Source: Methanomicrobia archaeon (GTDB lineage: Archaea > Halobacteriota > Bog-38 > Methanoflorentales > Methanoflorentaceae). From it: a DNA stretch of 64,000 nucleotides. A model generated the notes under the pieces. It worked only from the letters and a program-made list of their open reading frames with translations, was not told the DNA's origin and searched no databases. The translations under genes and the position numbers were made by a program. Shown here one piece after another: positions 54,246-63,776 of this stretch (position 1 is its first letter; every line of letters starts with the position of its first letter). The stretch is from the NCBI GenBank assembly GCA_015660915.1, contig JACTTZ010000009.1:89238-153237 (forward strand). Direction: 5' to 3'.

Positions 54246-55373
54246 TCACGCTGTCGACTGCAGGATCCACCCTTTGCGCCTGAAATAGACCACCATCGCA
54301 ATAATGATCACCGCGGTAACTAGCCAGAACGCGGGATACCCCCACTCGGAAGCGACTTCTGGTTCCCTGAAGTTCATACCGTAGACACTCGCGATAAACG
54401 CGAGTGGGAGAAATATCGTTCCGATGATCGTCAGCACCTTCATGACCTCGTTTAGTTTGAGGCTCACGCTTGAGAGATAGATGTCGAGAATGCCTGAAAC
54501 GATGTCTCGGAAGGTCTCGACGATATCGATCGCGTGAACGGTGTGGTCGTAAACGTCCCTGAAGTAGGGATGCGTGCTCGCTTTGATGAGGGGTGTTTTC
54601 GCTTCCTCGATCCGGTCAATGACCTCCCGAAGCGGCCACGTCGATTCTCGGAGGTAAACGAGTTCCGTCTTGAGCCCGTGAATCTCTTCCAACGTGCTCG
54701 GCGTCGCTGACGTGACGACCTGATCCTCGAGGAGTTCGATCCGCTCTCCGAGCTTTTCGAGGATCGCGAAATACTGGTCAACGATGACGTCAATGATGGC
54801 GTACGCCAGGTAATCAGGCCCAGTCACTCTGAGGCGTTCCTCGTTCGAAGAGATGCGCTGCTTCAGGATGTCAAACGCATCGTTATGCCCTTCGCTAAAC
54901 GTCAGCACGTAGTTCTTCCCCAGGACGATGCTCACCTGCTCCTCTTCGACGGTCGCCGCCTTATCGTTGTAGCGGAACATGCGCACCACGATGAACACGT
55001 AGTCGTCGAATACCTCGACTTTCGGGCGCTGACTGGTCGTCGCTATGTCCTCAAGCACGAGCGGGTGCACGCCAAAGCTCTGCTTGACAGCCTCGAGCAG
55101 CTCCGGAGTGTTTGGTCCTTCGACGTTAATCCACGTGACGGTGGGCGTTTTCGCGTACGTCCCGCACTCTTCGATGCTCTGCGCCTCCGCCTCATTAAAG
55201 GTACGAGCATCGTAATCCACGATGCGAATCTGTGTGGTTCCCGTTGCTCCCGGAGGGGATACCAAACTCTCTGGAGCTTGACCCGCTTTCTCCGATCGAT
55301 CTTTGATTCGCTGGACGTAGCGTTTCGTCCTCTTGTGCGTTGTGTGTGCTTTTGTCTCCGTGTGCCTCACCAC
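54246..55373 (-). CDS. corA: CorA-type Mg2+/Co2+ channel
   Basis: A 375-aa cation channel. A cytoplasmic alpha/beta N-terminal domain (VTWINVEGPNTPELLEAVKQ) is followed by a long helical stalk, then TM1 (GTIFLPLAFIASV), the signature YGMNFREPE (GMN at 332-334), and TM2 (about 346-364). A 50-residue basic extension precedes the domain. Complete. It shares its start region with the divergent ABC transporter gene. Confidence 0.95.
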   Translation of the reverse strand: MVRHTETKAHTTHKRTKRYVQRIKDRSEKAGQAPESLVSPPGATGTTQIRIVDYDARTFNEAEAQSIEECGTYAKTPTVTWINVEGPNTPELLEAVKQSFGVHPLVLEDIATTSQRPKVEVFDDYVFIVVRMFRYNDKAATVEEEQVSIVLGKNYVLTFSEGHNDAFDILKQRISSNEERLRVTGPDYLAYAIIDVIVDQYFAILEKLGERIELLEDQVVTSATPSTLEEIHGLKTELVYLRESTWPLREVIDRIEEAKTPLIKASTHPYFRDVYDHTVHAIDIVETFRDIVSGILDIYLSSVSLKLNEVMKVLTIIGTIFLPLAFIASVYGMNFREPEVASEWGYPAFWLVTAVIIIAMVVYFRRKGWILQSTA

Positions 55374-55686
55374 TATTCAGCCAGCGAACAACAGCTTAGG
55401 GACTCCCTGCCTGCTGCTAGACAGCGCCACCGCCTCTGGCAGCCTCTTCACCGCGTCATGCTCGACTGAGGTCGTAGCGCTGCGACCGCAGCTCACGACG
55501 CATACCCGGCGGCCGATAAGCCCGCAGGCCATATTAGCCGCGAGCGTCCTTTAAAGTTTCGTCTGCGCTCTTATGCTTGATGCCTACGTGTGACTCGGCG
55601 CGCTGTTTCAGTGAAAGAGCTATTAGCATTACTGACAGACTAACGCTGCTATGCGTGATTAGGGGCGATCTGGACGGGAAGACATT
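55374..55686. other. Divergent promoter region (corA / ABC transporter)
   Basis: About 310 bases between divergent genes. ctttaaagtttc (55551-55562) is TATA-like but not well placed for either start; I make no firm promoter call. Confidence 0.4.
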
Positions 55687-56631
55687 GTGACGGCAGACGA
55701 TAACACCCTCGACGTGCGGAACCTTACGAAGCGCTTTGGTCCGATCATCGCGATCGACGACCTTTCCTTCAGCGTTGCTCAGGGAGAAATATTTGGTTTT
55801 CTCGGGCCAAATGGCGCAGGAAAAACCACGACCATTCGGATGCTCACTGGCCTTCTGACCCCCGACGCAGGTGAGATCATGGTTCAAGGGACAGACGTGC
55901 ACCGCGATCCGATACGGGCGAAGATGGCGATGGGCGTCATCCCCGAGATGAGCAACGTCTACATCGAGTTGACGGCCAGACAGAACGTCGTGCTGGCAGG
56001 CAGGTTCTACGGCAAACGAAAGAGCGAGGTCGAAGCGCAGGCTGATCGGCTGCTGAAGCAGTTTGAACTCGACGATCGGAAGGATGATCGCGTTCAGGGG
56101 TTTTCGAAGGGTATGAAACAGCGCGTGCTTATCGCGAGCGCGCTCGTGCACGCGCCGCAGGTGCTCTTCCTCGACGAACCCACATCAGGGCTTGACGTGC
56201 ACAGTCAGCGACTGATCCGCACGATCATCACGGAGATGCACCACGAAGGTACCACGGTTTTTCTGACCACCCACAATATCGAAGAGGCCAGCGCCCTGTG
56301 CGATCGGGTGGGTATCATCAATCGCGGGGCACTTGTCGCCGTTGACACGCCGGAACAGCTGAAAAAAGCGTTTCAGGAGACGCAGTCGGTTGAAGTAGCG
56401 TTCGACCGGCCCATTGACGGGTATGAGGTTGTCCCCACCAGCTTGGCAAACCGCGTTGAAAAGGCGGGTGACAAGTGGCGTTTTTACACGGACGACCCCG
56501 ATCAGCTGATAAAACATCTTGTCGGGTTCGCACAGCGACAAGGGCTCACGTTGACCTCGTTAAACACGTACGGCGCGAGTCTCGAAGACGCCTTCGTCAA
56601 GTTCACCGAGGGGGGGCCACGTGTATCATAG
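55687..56631 (+). CDS. ABC-2 type transporter ATP-binding protein
   Basis: A 314-aa ABC ATPase. Walker A is GPNGAGKTTT (about 41-50), the signature is FSKGMKQRVLIASAL, Walker B with catalytic Glu is VLFLDEPTSGLDVHSQR, and the switch His is in LTTHNIEEASALCDR. The C-terminal extension is of the drug/polysaccharide exporter type (CcmA/DrrA). The start is GTG 55687. Its permease partner follows and overlaps the stop. Confidence 0.95.
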   Translation: MTADDNTLDVRNLTKRFGPIIAIDDLSFSVAQGEIFGFLGPNGAGKTTTIRMLTGLLTPDAGEIMVQGTDVHRDPIRAKMAMGVIPEMSNVYIELTARQNVVLAGRFYGKRKSEVEAQADRLLKQFELDDRKDDRVQGFSKGMKQRVLIASALVHAPQVLFLDEPTSGLDVHSQRLIRTIITEMHHEGTTVFLTTHNIEEASALCDRVGIINRGALVAVDTPEQLKKAFQETQSVEVAFDRPIDGYEVVPTSLANRVEKAGDKWRFYTDDPDQLIKHLVGFAQRQGLTLTSLNTYGASLEDAFVKFTEGGPRVS

Positions 56632-57381
56632 GCACGTTGCCGAGCAATTCCGCGGCGTCGCTCTTATCGCAGAGAAAGACACGCGGATCTACTACACCAA
56701 ACCCCCTGTGCTTATGTTCGCTTTCTGTTCCCGATGTTCATCTTTTTGGCGTTTTTCTTTGGCAGGGAGGCCGACGTGCACGCGCTATTCCCGGGGCTCT
56801 GCGCGATGTTCGTGTTCTTTATCGCCTCGTCAGTTGGCCCCCTGATTACCCCCTGGGAGAAGCGTGCAGGAACCTATGAGCGATTGCTTTCCTTTCCGGT
56901 TACCGTGAACACGATTGTCCTAGGTGACGTGACCGCTGGCATGCTGTATGGGATCATCATCGCCTCGGTTATTTTGACCGGCGGGACCATCGCGCTCACT
57001 TACGCAGTCACTGCCGGGGGCGCCGTCTTCATTGCGGTGATCCTCTTCCTGGGCGCATTCTGTTTCGCCTCGCTTGGCGCACTGCTCGCCTCACCAGCGA
57101 CCACCGTCCCCGCTAACGTCATGATGCTCTCCAATCTCGTGCGCTTCCCCCTGATCTTTATCAGCGGCATTTTGGTGCCGATCGACAGCACCCACGGCGT
57201 AGCAAGGGTCTTAAGTTATTGTTCGCCGATTACGTACCTCGTCGATGGGTTCAACTGGGGCCTAAACGGCACCTCCGCGCTTTCACCGGTCGTCGATCTC
57301 GGCGCCCTTGTCGCTTTTAGTGCGGCCTTCCTGGTGCTAGCGAGCGCATTCCACCGGCGCAACGTGATGAAGGGGCTCTGA
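56621..57381 (+). pseudogene. ABC-2 permease with a single frameshift
   Basis: The permease starts at GTG 56621, inside the ATPase gene, as YHRHVAEQFRGVALIAEKDT, RIYYTKPPVLMFAF. Near 56725 the frame changes: the same protein goes on in the +1 frame as LFPMFIFLAFFFGREADVHA and then five TM helices to the stop at 57381. Restoring one base after gctttc gives a seamless 253-aa ABC-2 permease of normal length. Either a recent real mutation or a base missing in the assembly. Confidence 0.85.
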
Positions 57382-57810
57382 TCGAGCAGGATCGGTAGCT
57401 GCATTCTCCTGCAGAAGCGCGAACTTTGCCCGCGTGGAAAACGGCTGCGACTAAATGGTCACTCAAACAAGCCATTGTTATGTGCGTGGCTCGAAGCAGT
57501 TTCTCAGCAGGGGTTCACAAAGAGAAGAGCGTCGCTCTGTGGCTATCCAAGAGATGGTGACCCAGCATCCATCGTTGCGCACCTCAAGGTAAAGCTACAG
57601 AATGACTAGTAGGCATGCAAGCCCGGCGTCGGTTCTGCGGGCACGAATCTCAAAAAAATCGCGTGCAAGCTCGATATAGGCATATCTAAGCCTCTGCTTT
57701 CGTTTCAATCCAGAAGCACACCAGCCATGCAGGCTCGGCCAAGGAACTGAAGCGGAAAACGTTTATCGGTTTACACGCACGTAAACCCGTCTTAAGAAGA
57801 TAGCTAAGGA
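57382..57810. other. Spacer, no gene seen
   Basis: About 430 bases. A gtttatcgg run near 57761 could be a weak TATA box for the lipoprotein gene. Otherwise no features seen. Confidence 0.45.
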
Positions 57811-58356
57811 ATGCGAATGACGTCGCGCAAGCTAGAGGCAGTGCTCGCTGCTGCAGTCATTGTCATAGTACTCACAAGCGGCTGCCTTTCTTCCCTACCA
57901 TTTCGCTCTACTCCCACCGCTAAGCCGCGAGACATAAGCGGATCGTACGACGCCTCCTTCGTTCTGGGCGGTTGGAGTCCTGTCAGTAAGTTCGCGCAAA
58001 TGAAGCCAAATACCTATGTGGGCGTTTACACTGATGCAAAAGGGCAAACATGGAACTTTACGGTAGAATTGATCTCGTCCGAAAACGATTCATACGGCCG
58101 ATATTTCGAGCTGATGAAACAACGAACCGACGCTGGGTACGTCAAAACGAACGAATCGAAGATAGCGCTGGGAACGGGACAGACTGTGTTCGGGAGAATT
58201 GACGAGAAGTGGTACGGCTACAAAGCAAGCGACGCAGCAAACCCTGCCCTGTGTGCGCTGCTCTTTGGCTATGACGAGACTTCCCAAAGCTGGGTAGTGG
58301 TAACTGCTACTAGTGGTGCGATTGCCACAAAACAAACGAGTGCCACGTTATCTTGA
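57811..58356 (+). CDS. Lipoprotein of unknown function
   Basis: A 181-aa protein with a signal peptide and lipobox (VIVIVLTSGC, Cys at about 25). The mature part is beta-rich with many polar residues (DASFVLGGWSPVSKFAQM, GRYFELMKQRTDAGY) and no recognised domain. An AAGGA site precedes ATG 57811. Surface-anchored; binding partner or ligand unknown. Confidence 0.7.
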   Translation: MRMTSRKLEAVLAAAVIVIVLTSGCLSSLPFRSTPTAKPRDISGSYDASFVLGGWSPVSKFAQMKPNTYVGVYTDAKGQTWNFTVELISSENDSYGRYFELMKQRTDAGYVKTNESKIALGTGQTVFGRIDEKWYGYKASDAANPALCALLFGYDETSQSWVVVTATSGAIATKQTSATLS

Positions 58357-58508
58357 CTTTCCGCTGAGTGTTATAAAAAGCGCCGGTCTTCTAACCCGAG
58401 AGCGTAGTAATCTGAACGATTGCGGCTGCTTCAAAATACAGTGTTGTATAATCGCAGTCAGTTTCATCCACATACGCGGATCTTCGATCCCTGAGACGCG
58501 TTTCGAAA

Positions 58509-58772
58509 CTAGTACGCGTAGCCGGGTTCCTTCCATCCATACGTGTGATGAAGGCTCATCCACGTCCGGATCTTCGCTATTATAAGATAAACGTGGTTCC
58601 GCGCCCGCTCCGGGATTGTAACGTCGTATATTCTATCCTGGAGATACTGAAATGCCTCACCGTTGTGTGAGCACGTTTGCATCAGTTTTTCGGCAGCGTT
58701 CTCCGCATACGTGCCTGTTAAGTCACCGAGTTGAGAGATCAGCTCATCCACTTCGGCAAGATCTTGTAGCAT
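58509..58772 (-). CDS. Hypothetical helical protein (87 aa)
   Basis: From ATG 58772: MLQDLAEVDELISQLGDLTG, then AAEKLMQTCSHNGEAFQYLQ. The pattern resembles one or two HEAT-like helical repeats (ELISQLGD, AAEKLMQ), but too short to be certain. The longer frame back to 58859 has Cys/Ser-rich residues that do not fit. No clear neighbours in an operon. Confidence 0.5.
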   Translation of the reverse strand: MLQDLAEVDELISQLGDLTGTYAENAAEKLMQTCSHNGEAFQYLQDRIYDVTIPERARNHVYLIIAKIRTWMSLHHTYGWKEPGYAY

Positions 58773-58986
58773 CGCTAAGAAGCTAGCATAGTCTAGAATA
58801 ACGGTTTGGCAAGAGCAGCGCGAAAGTAATGCGCTCGTCCTGTACTGTTTCAGTCCCATACGGCGAATAGCTTACTCGACAGGGATGGCTGTTAGAGGAC
58901 GCAAGACGGCTTACTGCATCAGGCAGCGCAGCATGAACTGCACGATACGCCGCCACATCGTAGTGATGCCTGTCGCCGCAGCGCGG

Positions 58987-59217
58987 TTACGATCTATTCC
59001 CGCCGCTCAAATATCGCTTGACAAACTGGTCGGCTTCTTCGTCTCGCGGTTCAAAAAGAATTCCTTGATCACCGGGAAACGGCACGTGGTGATCGTGTTC
59101 CCAGGACAGAATGGCGGGTGGTATGCCATCAGGATACGCGTCGCAGGTCGCTCCTGGGAAGATGACGTCGCGAAAGTGCTTGCATAACGAGCATATTGGT
59201 GTCGTCAGTAAGGTCAT
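58987..59217 (-). CDS. Small Cys-containing protein of a conserved 'CKH...CDAYPDGIP' family
   Basis: A 76-aa protein, MTLLTTPICSLCKHFRD, then TCDAYPDGIPPAIL, DHHVPFPGDQGILFEPRDEE. The three Cys and the DGIP and GDxGI(L/R)FEP motifs are typical of a widespread small uncharacterised family. The ATG at 59217 is chosen as the first Met before the motif; the frame is open to 59331. Confidence 0.65.
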   Translation of the reverse strand: MTLLTTPICSLCKHFRDVIFPGATCDAYPDGIPPAILSWEHDHHVPFPGDQGILFEPRDEEADQFVKRYLSGGNRS

Positions 59218-59393
59218 AGCGCGGTCACACGTCATAACGTTTACAAGCGGCAAAAACTTTGTGTGCCTCCACGATCGCCGAGGGCGCAAGCGCCACGAAA
59301 CGTGATCTGCAGCCCGTGCGTCTACCGTCACTGATCGACAATATGAGTTCGCCTAGAGGCGAGCCGGCCGTCTGTACTTAGCTTATCGAGAGG

Positions 59394-59405
59394 ATTTTTT
59401 TTATA
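59394..59405 (+). promoter_or_regulatory. TATA box for the pyrophosphatase gene
   Basis: A run of eight T then atag at 59394-59405. The GTG start at 59438 lies about 33 bases later, so the leader is very short; an AGGTG site (59429-59433) is near the start. Confidence 0.5.
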
Positions 59406-59437
59406 GACCGGAGGAGTATAGGGCAGCAGGTGTTAGC

Positions 59438-59968
59438 GTGACAAACTTATGGACTTCGCTTCCCGTCGGACCTAACCCGCCCGACGTCGTATATGCGCTG
59501 ATCGAGGTGCCAAAAGGGTCCCAGAACAAGTACGAATACGAAAAAGAACTCGGCATCTTTGCCATCGATCGCGTGCTCTATTCGCCTGTGCAGTACCCGA
59601 CTGACTACGGCCTTATCCCCCAGACGTACTACGATGACGGGGATCCGCTGGACGTCATGGTGATAATGGATGAGCCAACCTTCCCTGGTTGTCTCATTGC
59701 GGTCAGGCCGATTGGCTTGATGAGGATGATTGACAGTGGAGACAACGACGATAAGGTCCTCGCCGTTCCCGACAAAGACCCGACGTATGCAGAGGTGAGC
59801 GACATAAGCGATCTGCCCCCACACAAAATGCGGGCCATCGGACACTTTTTTACCGTCTACAAACAGCTTGAGGGAAAGAAAACCGAAGTCACCGGCTGGG
59901 AAGGGGCGGAAAGTGCTAAGAAGGCGATAACGCATTCGATAAAGCTTTATAACGACAAGTTCGGCTAA
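59438..59968 (+). CDS. ppa: Inorganic pyrophosphatase (class A)
   Basis: A 176-aa family I soluble pyrophosphatase. The signature D-x-D-P-x-D (DDGDPLDVMV, 66-75) binds metals, with VQYPTDYGLIPQTYYDD before it and KDPTYAEVSDISDLPPHK after. Hydrolyses the pyrophosphate released by nucleotidyl transfer, for example by RfbF. Complete, single gene, GTG start. Confidence 0.95.
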   Translation: MTNLWTSLPVGPNPPDVVYALIEVPKGSQNKYEYEKELGIFAIDRVLYSPVQYPTDYGLIPQTYYDDGDPLDVMVIMDEPTFPGCLIAVRPIGLMRMIDSGDNDDKVLAVPDKDPTYAEVSDISDLPPHKMRAIGHFFTVYKQLEGKKTEVTGWEGAESAKKAITHSIKLYNDKFG

Positions 59969-60077
59969 ACAACGCCACTCACGTCTCTTGGTTAGTATGC
60001 TGCGAATGCCGGGCTAATCAACGTTGCGATTCAACCCCAACAGCGCTTTAGCGCCTCTCACGGAGGGGGATCTGGTA

Positions 60078-60087
60078 CTTTATAGGC
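60078..60087 (+). promoter_or_regulatory. TATA-like box upstream of uppP
   Basis: ctttataggc, about 75 bases before ATG 60162. The distance implies a 5' leader of about 50 bases. Weak support. Confidence 0.35.
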
Positions 60088-60161
60088 AACTAGCCGAGAC
60101 ACCAAAAAGTTCTTAATCGGGCTGCGTCCTACTACGGCTGCGCAACAAGACACTGCATCAC

Positions 60162-60998
60162 ATGGACATTTCACAACTCATACAGTCAATCGTCCTTGGC
60201 ATCATACAGGGCATAACGGAGTGGCTTCCGATCAGCAGCAAGGCGATGATGTCCGTGATCATGGTGAGCTTCTACAATATGAACCTCACCGAAGCGGTCT
60301 ATTACGCCATTTGGTTGCACATCGGGTCGTTGTTCGCCGTCGCGCTGTTCTACCGAGGCGATATCCTCAAACTGTTGGCTAACTTGCCCACGTACGTGCG
60401 AGACTTTCGCCACCCGAGCGCTTACAACCGACTGACGACGTTTCTCATCATCGCGACGTTTGCTACTGCGCTCGTTGGTGCTCCCTTGCTCGTCTTTGGC
60501 TTGACAAAGCTGCAGCTGACGGGGAGTTACGCCATCGCGTTTATCGGCGCGCTCCTCATCGGCACCGGCCTGCTGCAGCTACACGCGCGGCAGAGAGTCG
60601 GCAAACGAAACCGGTCGCTCTCACTAACGGATGCCATCATAGTTGGTCTCTTGCAAGGCGTAGCAATACTTCCCGGCTTCAGTCGCTCAGGACTGACCGT
60701 ATCAGCGCTCCTCTTGCGTCGTTATTCAGCAGAGGACGCGCTCAATTTGAGCTTTTTGATGTACATCCCGGCCGTGATCGGAGCTGAAATAGGGCTGAGC
60801 CTTATAAAAAGCGGGTCGTACTTCACCGTGTACGCGCTAGTCGCCATCGTCGTTTCGTTCTTCTTCGCGTTATTAACCATTAGCACGCTCCTGAAAGTGG
60901 CAGAGCGGATAAACTTCGGCTATTTCTGTATCCTTATCGGGTGCTTGGCGTTGGTGCCGCTGCTCATTACGCTGACCGGCGTCGTGCCCGGCGTCTGA
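60162..60998 (+). CDS. uppP: UppP/BacA-family polyprenyl-diphosphatase
   Basis: A 278-aa membrane phosphatase that recycles the lipid-diphosphate carrier used in glycan export. The first catalytic motif is ITEWLPISSKAMM (EWLPISSK, with Lys where bacteria have Thr-Gly-His), the second is PGFSRSGLTVSALLLRR. About eight TM helices. The archaeal type fits the polysaccharide island in the same window (shared carrier, inference). Confidence 0.9.
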   Translation: MDISQLIQSIVLGIIQGITEWLPISSKAMMSVIMVSFYNMNLTEAVYYAIWLHIGSLFAVALFYRGDILKLLANLPTYVRDFRHPSAYNRLTTFLIIATFATALVGAPLLVFGLTKLQLTGSYAIAFIGALLIGTGLLQLHARQRVGKRNRSLSLTDAIIVGLLQGVAILPGFSRSGLTVSALLLRRYSAEDALNLSFLMYIPAVIGAEIGLSLIKSGSYFTVYALVAIVVSFFFALLTISTLLKVAERINFGYFCILIGCLALVPLLITLTGVVPGV

Positions 60999-61202
60999 AA
61001 GACCGGCTCAGCTTATCCTTCTTTATTTGAGCTCTCCCAAAACGGCAACTGACACAACGAGGCTTCAGCACCAAAAAAAATCGCGGCCGTCGCAAGATCT
61101 TCGCGATCATGATGCAATTGATATACTGAGAGAGCGACTGAACCCACGTGAGCATCGGAGCGTTCTGTGACAAGCAGCATCAGCCGACGATAGACGCCAT
61201 GA

Positions 61203-61880
61203 TCGCTTCGGTTCAATCGAAGCCTCTTCAATGATGTCAGCTCCGGTCGCTTTGACGACCTTCTCGAACGCCTCGAAAATGAGGGAAAAACTCTCGTCGT
61301 GGTCGGTACCGCCACCGACATTCTTGGCGTCATCGGCCTCAAGGACCGAATTCGGGAAAAGTCTGCTCCCGTGTTGCGCGCTCTCGCGTCACGCGGCATC
61401 AAAACGGTCATGCTCACAGGTGACAATGAACGTGCAGCAGCCGCTGTTGCGAGCGAGCTGGCTTTAGACGAGTGCTACGCAGGGCTACTGCCGGAGGACA
61501 AAGTGCGGCACGTTGCCGAGTTGACCAGGGCCTACACACACGTCGTAATGGCCGGTGACGGAGTTAATGATGCTCCTGCCATGGCGCGGGCACAAGTGGG
61601 CATCGCAACGGCAGCCGCTGGCTCGGACGTCGCTGTTGAGACTGCAGATGTCGCGCTGATGGAAGATGATCTCTCAAAGCTGACGTATCTCATCGATCTT
61701 AGTAAAAAAACAATGGCCGTTGTCAGGGAGAACGTGATAGCATCGGTTCTGATTAAAGGATCTTTTGCGCTGCTCGCCCTTCCTGGAATTATCACGCTCT
61801 GGCTAGCAGTCGGTATCGGCGATATGGGGTTAAGCCTAGCCGTTATACTTAACTCCTTACGAATCGGTCGAAGGCAGTAG
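61203..61880 (+). pseudogene. C-terminal part of a P1B-type metal ATPase
   Basis: A frame open from 61206 reads LFNDVSSGRFDDLLERLENE, GKTLVVVGTATDILGVIGLK, VMLTGDNERAAAAVASEL, VVMAGDGVNDAPAMARAQVG (hinge motif), AVETADVALMEDDLSKLTYL and two TM helices. This is the end of the nucleotide-binding domain, the hinge and the last two helices of a CadA/ZntA-type ATPase. The phosphorylation motif DKTGT and the metal-binding helices are absent and no matching sequence lies upstream. Not a working pump. Confidence 0.8.
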
Positions 61881-62247
61881 CGGGTCAACGGTGCCCGTTT
61901 GCAAGGCCGTTGCGAAAATAGGTTTAGCCGTGATCATACGACTTCAGCTTATTCGAAACCACAGTCAAACTACCGAACGCGGCCCAGCAGCCAGATTTTT
62001 GAGGCAACAGATGGGTGCCACCTCCTTTTGAACGGTGCGGTGAGAGAGTTATCGGCGCTGCATTAGGACGCAACAGTTATGTCGCTGTTGGTCTTTCGAC
62101 AAACTCCTTAACGGTTACTCGTTTCTAGCGTGACCGTCACATTAAAATGGTAGCATCGCAAAAATAGTATCCGGATCATAGACAGGAGTTGCAGATCTGC
62201 ACTATTGTCACCTTTGCCGCAACAAAGCGCAGATCTGCAGCACCGTC

Positions 62248-62269
62248 CCCGAGCCCACAGGGGTTCGGG
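62248..62269 (+). terminator. Strong hairpin followed by T-run
   Basis: cccgagccc, loop acag, gggttcggg: a nine-pair stem (one G-T) followed at 62274-62281 by a run of T. It looks like an intrinsic terminator, but the nearest upstream gene on this strand ended 370 bases before, so it may end a small RNA or be a regulatory hairpin. Confidence 0.5.
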
Positions 62270-62453
62270 ATTCTCTTTTTTGGGTCTAAGAGCGTTTCAT
62301 GCATAGTCGCGTTTATCATCATTTAAATATTTCGATTTGTGCTGATCATCGAAGCCTTGAACAGCCTCGCCATTGCTTTTCTTCCGGATACTTTTCTTAG
62401 CGCCAGAATTTCTTCCTTTCCAAAAACAGAGAAATGCTTATTGACCTGAGCCT

Positions 62454-62463
62454 CCTTTAAAAA
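62454..62463 (+). promoter_or_regulatory. TATA-like box for the zinc-ribbon gene
   Basis: ctttaaaaaa ends 15 bases before ATG 62479, so transcription would begin at or just before the start codon (near-leaderless), although a GGAG site is also present. Confidence 0.4.
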
Positions 62464-62478
62464 AACGGAGATAAAATC

Positions 62479-62631
62479 ATGTGTTCTGGCGGTGGCCCAG
62501 TTGTCACTATGGAAACTAGCTGGTTTGCGACATATAGCTGCAGCACCTGCGGGAAGAAGTTCAAAGCGATGGGCAAAAACCCGACATGTCCTTCTTGCCG
62601 ATCAGAAGACGTAGTTAAGCGTTCAGATTAG
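62479..62631 (+). CDS. Zinc-ribbon (rubredoxin-like) microprotein, 50 aa
   Basis: MCSGGGPVVTMETSWFATYS then CSTCGKKFKAMGKNPTCPSC: two C-x2-C pairs 15 residues apart, a zinc ribbon like those at the ends of rubrerythrins. A GGAG site lies eight bases before the ATG. Single-domain zinc ribbons are common in methanogens and related archaea. Function unknown. Confidence 0.7.
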   Translation: MCSGGGPVVTMETSWFATYSCSTCGKKFKAMGKNPTCPSCRSEDVVKRSD

Positions 62632-62732
62632 ACGTGAACCAGAGGAGATTGGAGACTTGTCAAAGTGGCTGCTCTGTCAGTGACCGCGTTGACAAAAACG
62701 CGGATCTTCTCAGCAACCTGTATGGACAGCGC

Positions 62733-63554
62733 TCATTGACCCCAGAAATCGACGAGAGTGTAGTTTAGGCTGCCCACCCCAAACTCAGCCGCGTAGGCGA
62801 GGTGCGCGACATCTTGGGCGCTCTGGTGCTTAAGCGAGCGATCTCGCCATTTGAGAAGGTCAAAGCCGGCACTGTCGAGCGCGAGAGGGTCGATGCCGGC
62901 CAGCATGTATCCGAGAAGCGCCTGTTTGCCCCCGTGCCGCACTTCCTCGGCCTGGAGAAGCGTCTCAACGGCATCGAGAATGAAGAGGTTACACGGTTCG
63001 ATCGAAGCGATCGCGGCAATCGCTTTGTGAATGTCAGGCGTGCCGCGATGCATTGCGCTGCGCTGACCGAGGTCGAGCAGACCGAACTGATTCTTTATGG
63101 CGCCAGTCATGGTGCAAGTTACGTGGCGCTTAAGAACCGGAAGAGAGATCTTCAGGTCAAAGGAGCGGGGGACGACGGACAGGGAAAGGTCAAATCCGTA
63201 CGGTGTCTGGCGCTTCACGTGCTTCCGCAGGTTGAGGTTAACCAATTTGACTCCGTGGGCATCGCATACATGGCGTAGAGGGTGCCCTTGAGGCACAGCT
63301 CCCGCTTTGCCACGCCAACTATAATCGTAAGCAGGCCCGTCACCTACCACCACGCGATGACCAGACAGGAACGTAAGGACAGCGTCGAGCACAAATGGAT
63401 CGGTCGTAGTCGGATATGTCTCGTCTGAGACGACATTAGGCTTTACGAAAACTGTCTCAGCCTCCTCGAACATATCAGCATACTGCGCGAGCACACGGTC
63501 GACAAAACCCCTCTTTGTCGCAGCGCTTTCCAAGGCGACTAAGACATTCGACAT
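62733..63554 (-). CDS. DUF362-family protein
   Basis: A 273-aa protein of the DUF362 family (flavodoxin-like). It starts MSNVLVALESAATKRGFVDR, with VFVKPNVVSDETYPTTTDPF (family motif), VVVGDGPAYDYSWRGK and KISLPVLKRHVTCTMTGAIK, KNQFGLLD, and LLGYMLAGIDPLALDSAGFD. It lacks the ferredoxin domain carried by many relatives. Function is unknown. Confidence 0.85.
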   Translation of the reverse strand: MSNVLVALESAATKRGFVDRVLAQYADMFEEAETVFVKPNVVSDETYPTTTDPFVLDAVLTFLSGHRVVVGDGPAYDYSWRGKAGAVPQGHPLRHVCDAHGVKLVNLNLRKHVKRQTPYGFDLSLSVVPRSFDLKISLPVLKRHVTCTMTGAIKNQFGLLDLGQRSAMHRGTPDIHKAIAAIASIEPCNLFILDAVETLLQAEEVRHGGKQALLGYMLAGIDPLALDSAGFDLLKWRDRSLKHQSAQDVAHLAYAAEFGVGSLNYTLVDFWGQ

Positions 63555-63776
63555 AATGTACAACCTATTAAGAGATGCGTCCTAAATACTTTGAGGCCCT
63601 ACTCATCGAACACAGTCCATTACGCTGCGTTTTGGCGGCTACCCGCACAGCGTGCCATATGATCGATTCAATCTTAAATCTGATGTGCGGTGCGACGCTA
63701 GGCTCACCGATTAAGACAAAAATGCAAGCCAAGCCGCTGTCGTTTTGCTTAGAGAACAAAGCGTTTACCTGAAAGG

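Larger units (their letters stand above)
61881..62478. other. Spacer with hairpin and repeats
   Basis: About 600 bases without a gene. Holds a repeated cagatctgca word (about 62195 and 62230) and the hairpin at 62248-62269. Confidence 0.5.

Noticed and set aside
10275..61921. Short word ggccgttgctgaaatag in spacers at 10277, 50870 and, with changes, 61904
   Set aside because: Three imperfect short copies without shared flanks or consistent position; too little to call a repeat family.
62240..62285. tRNA-like T-arm (ggttcggga) near the hairpin
   Set aside because: The bases do not form a T-stem with the right partner and no D-arm, anticodon arm or acceptor stem is present.
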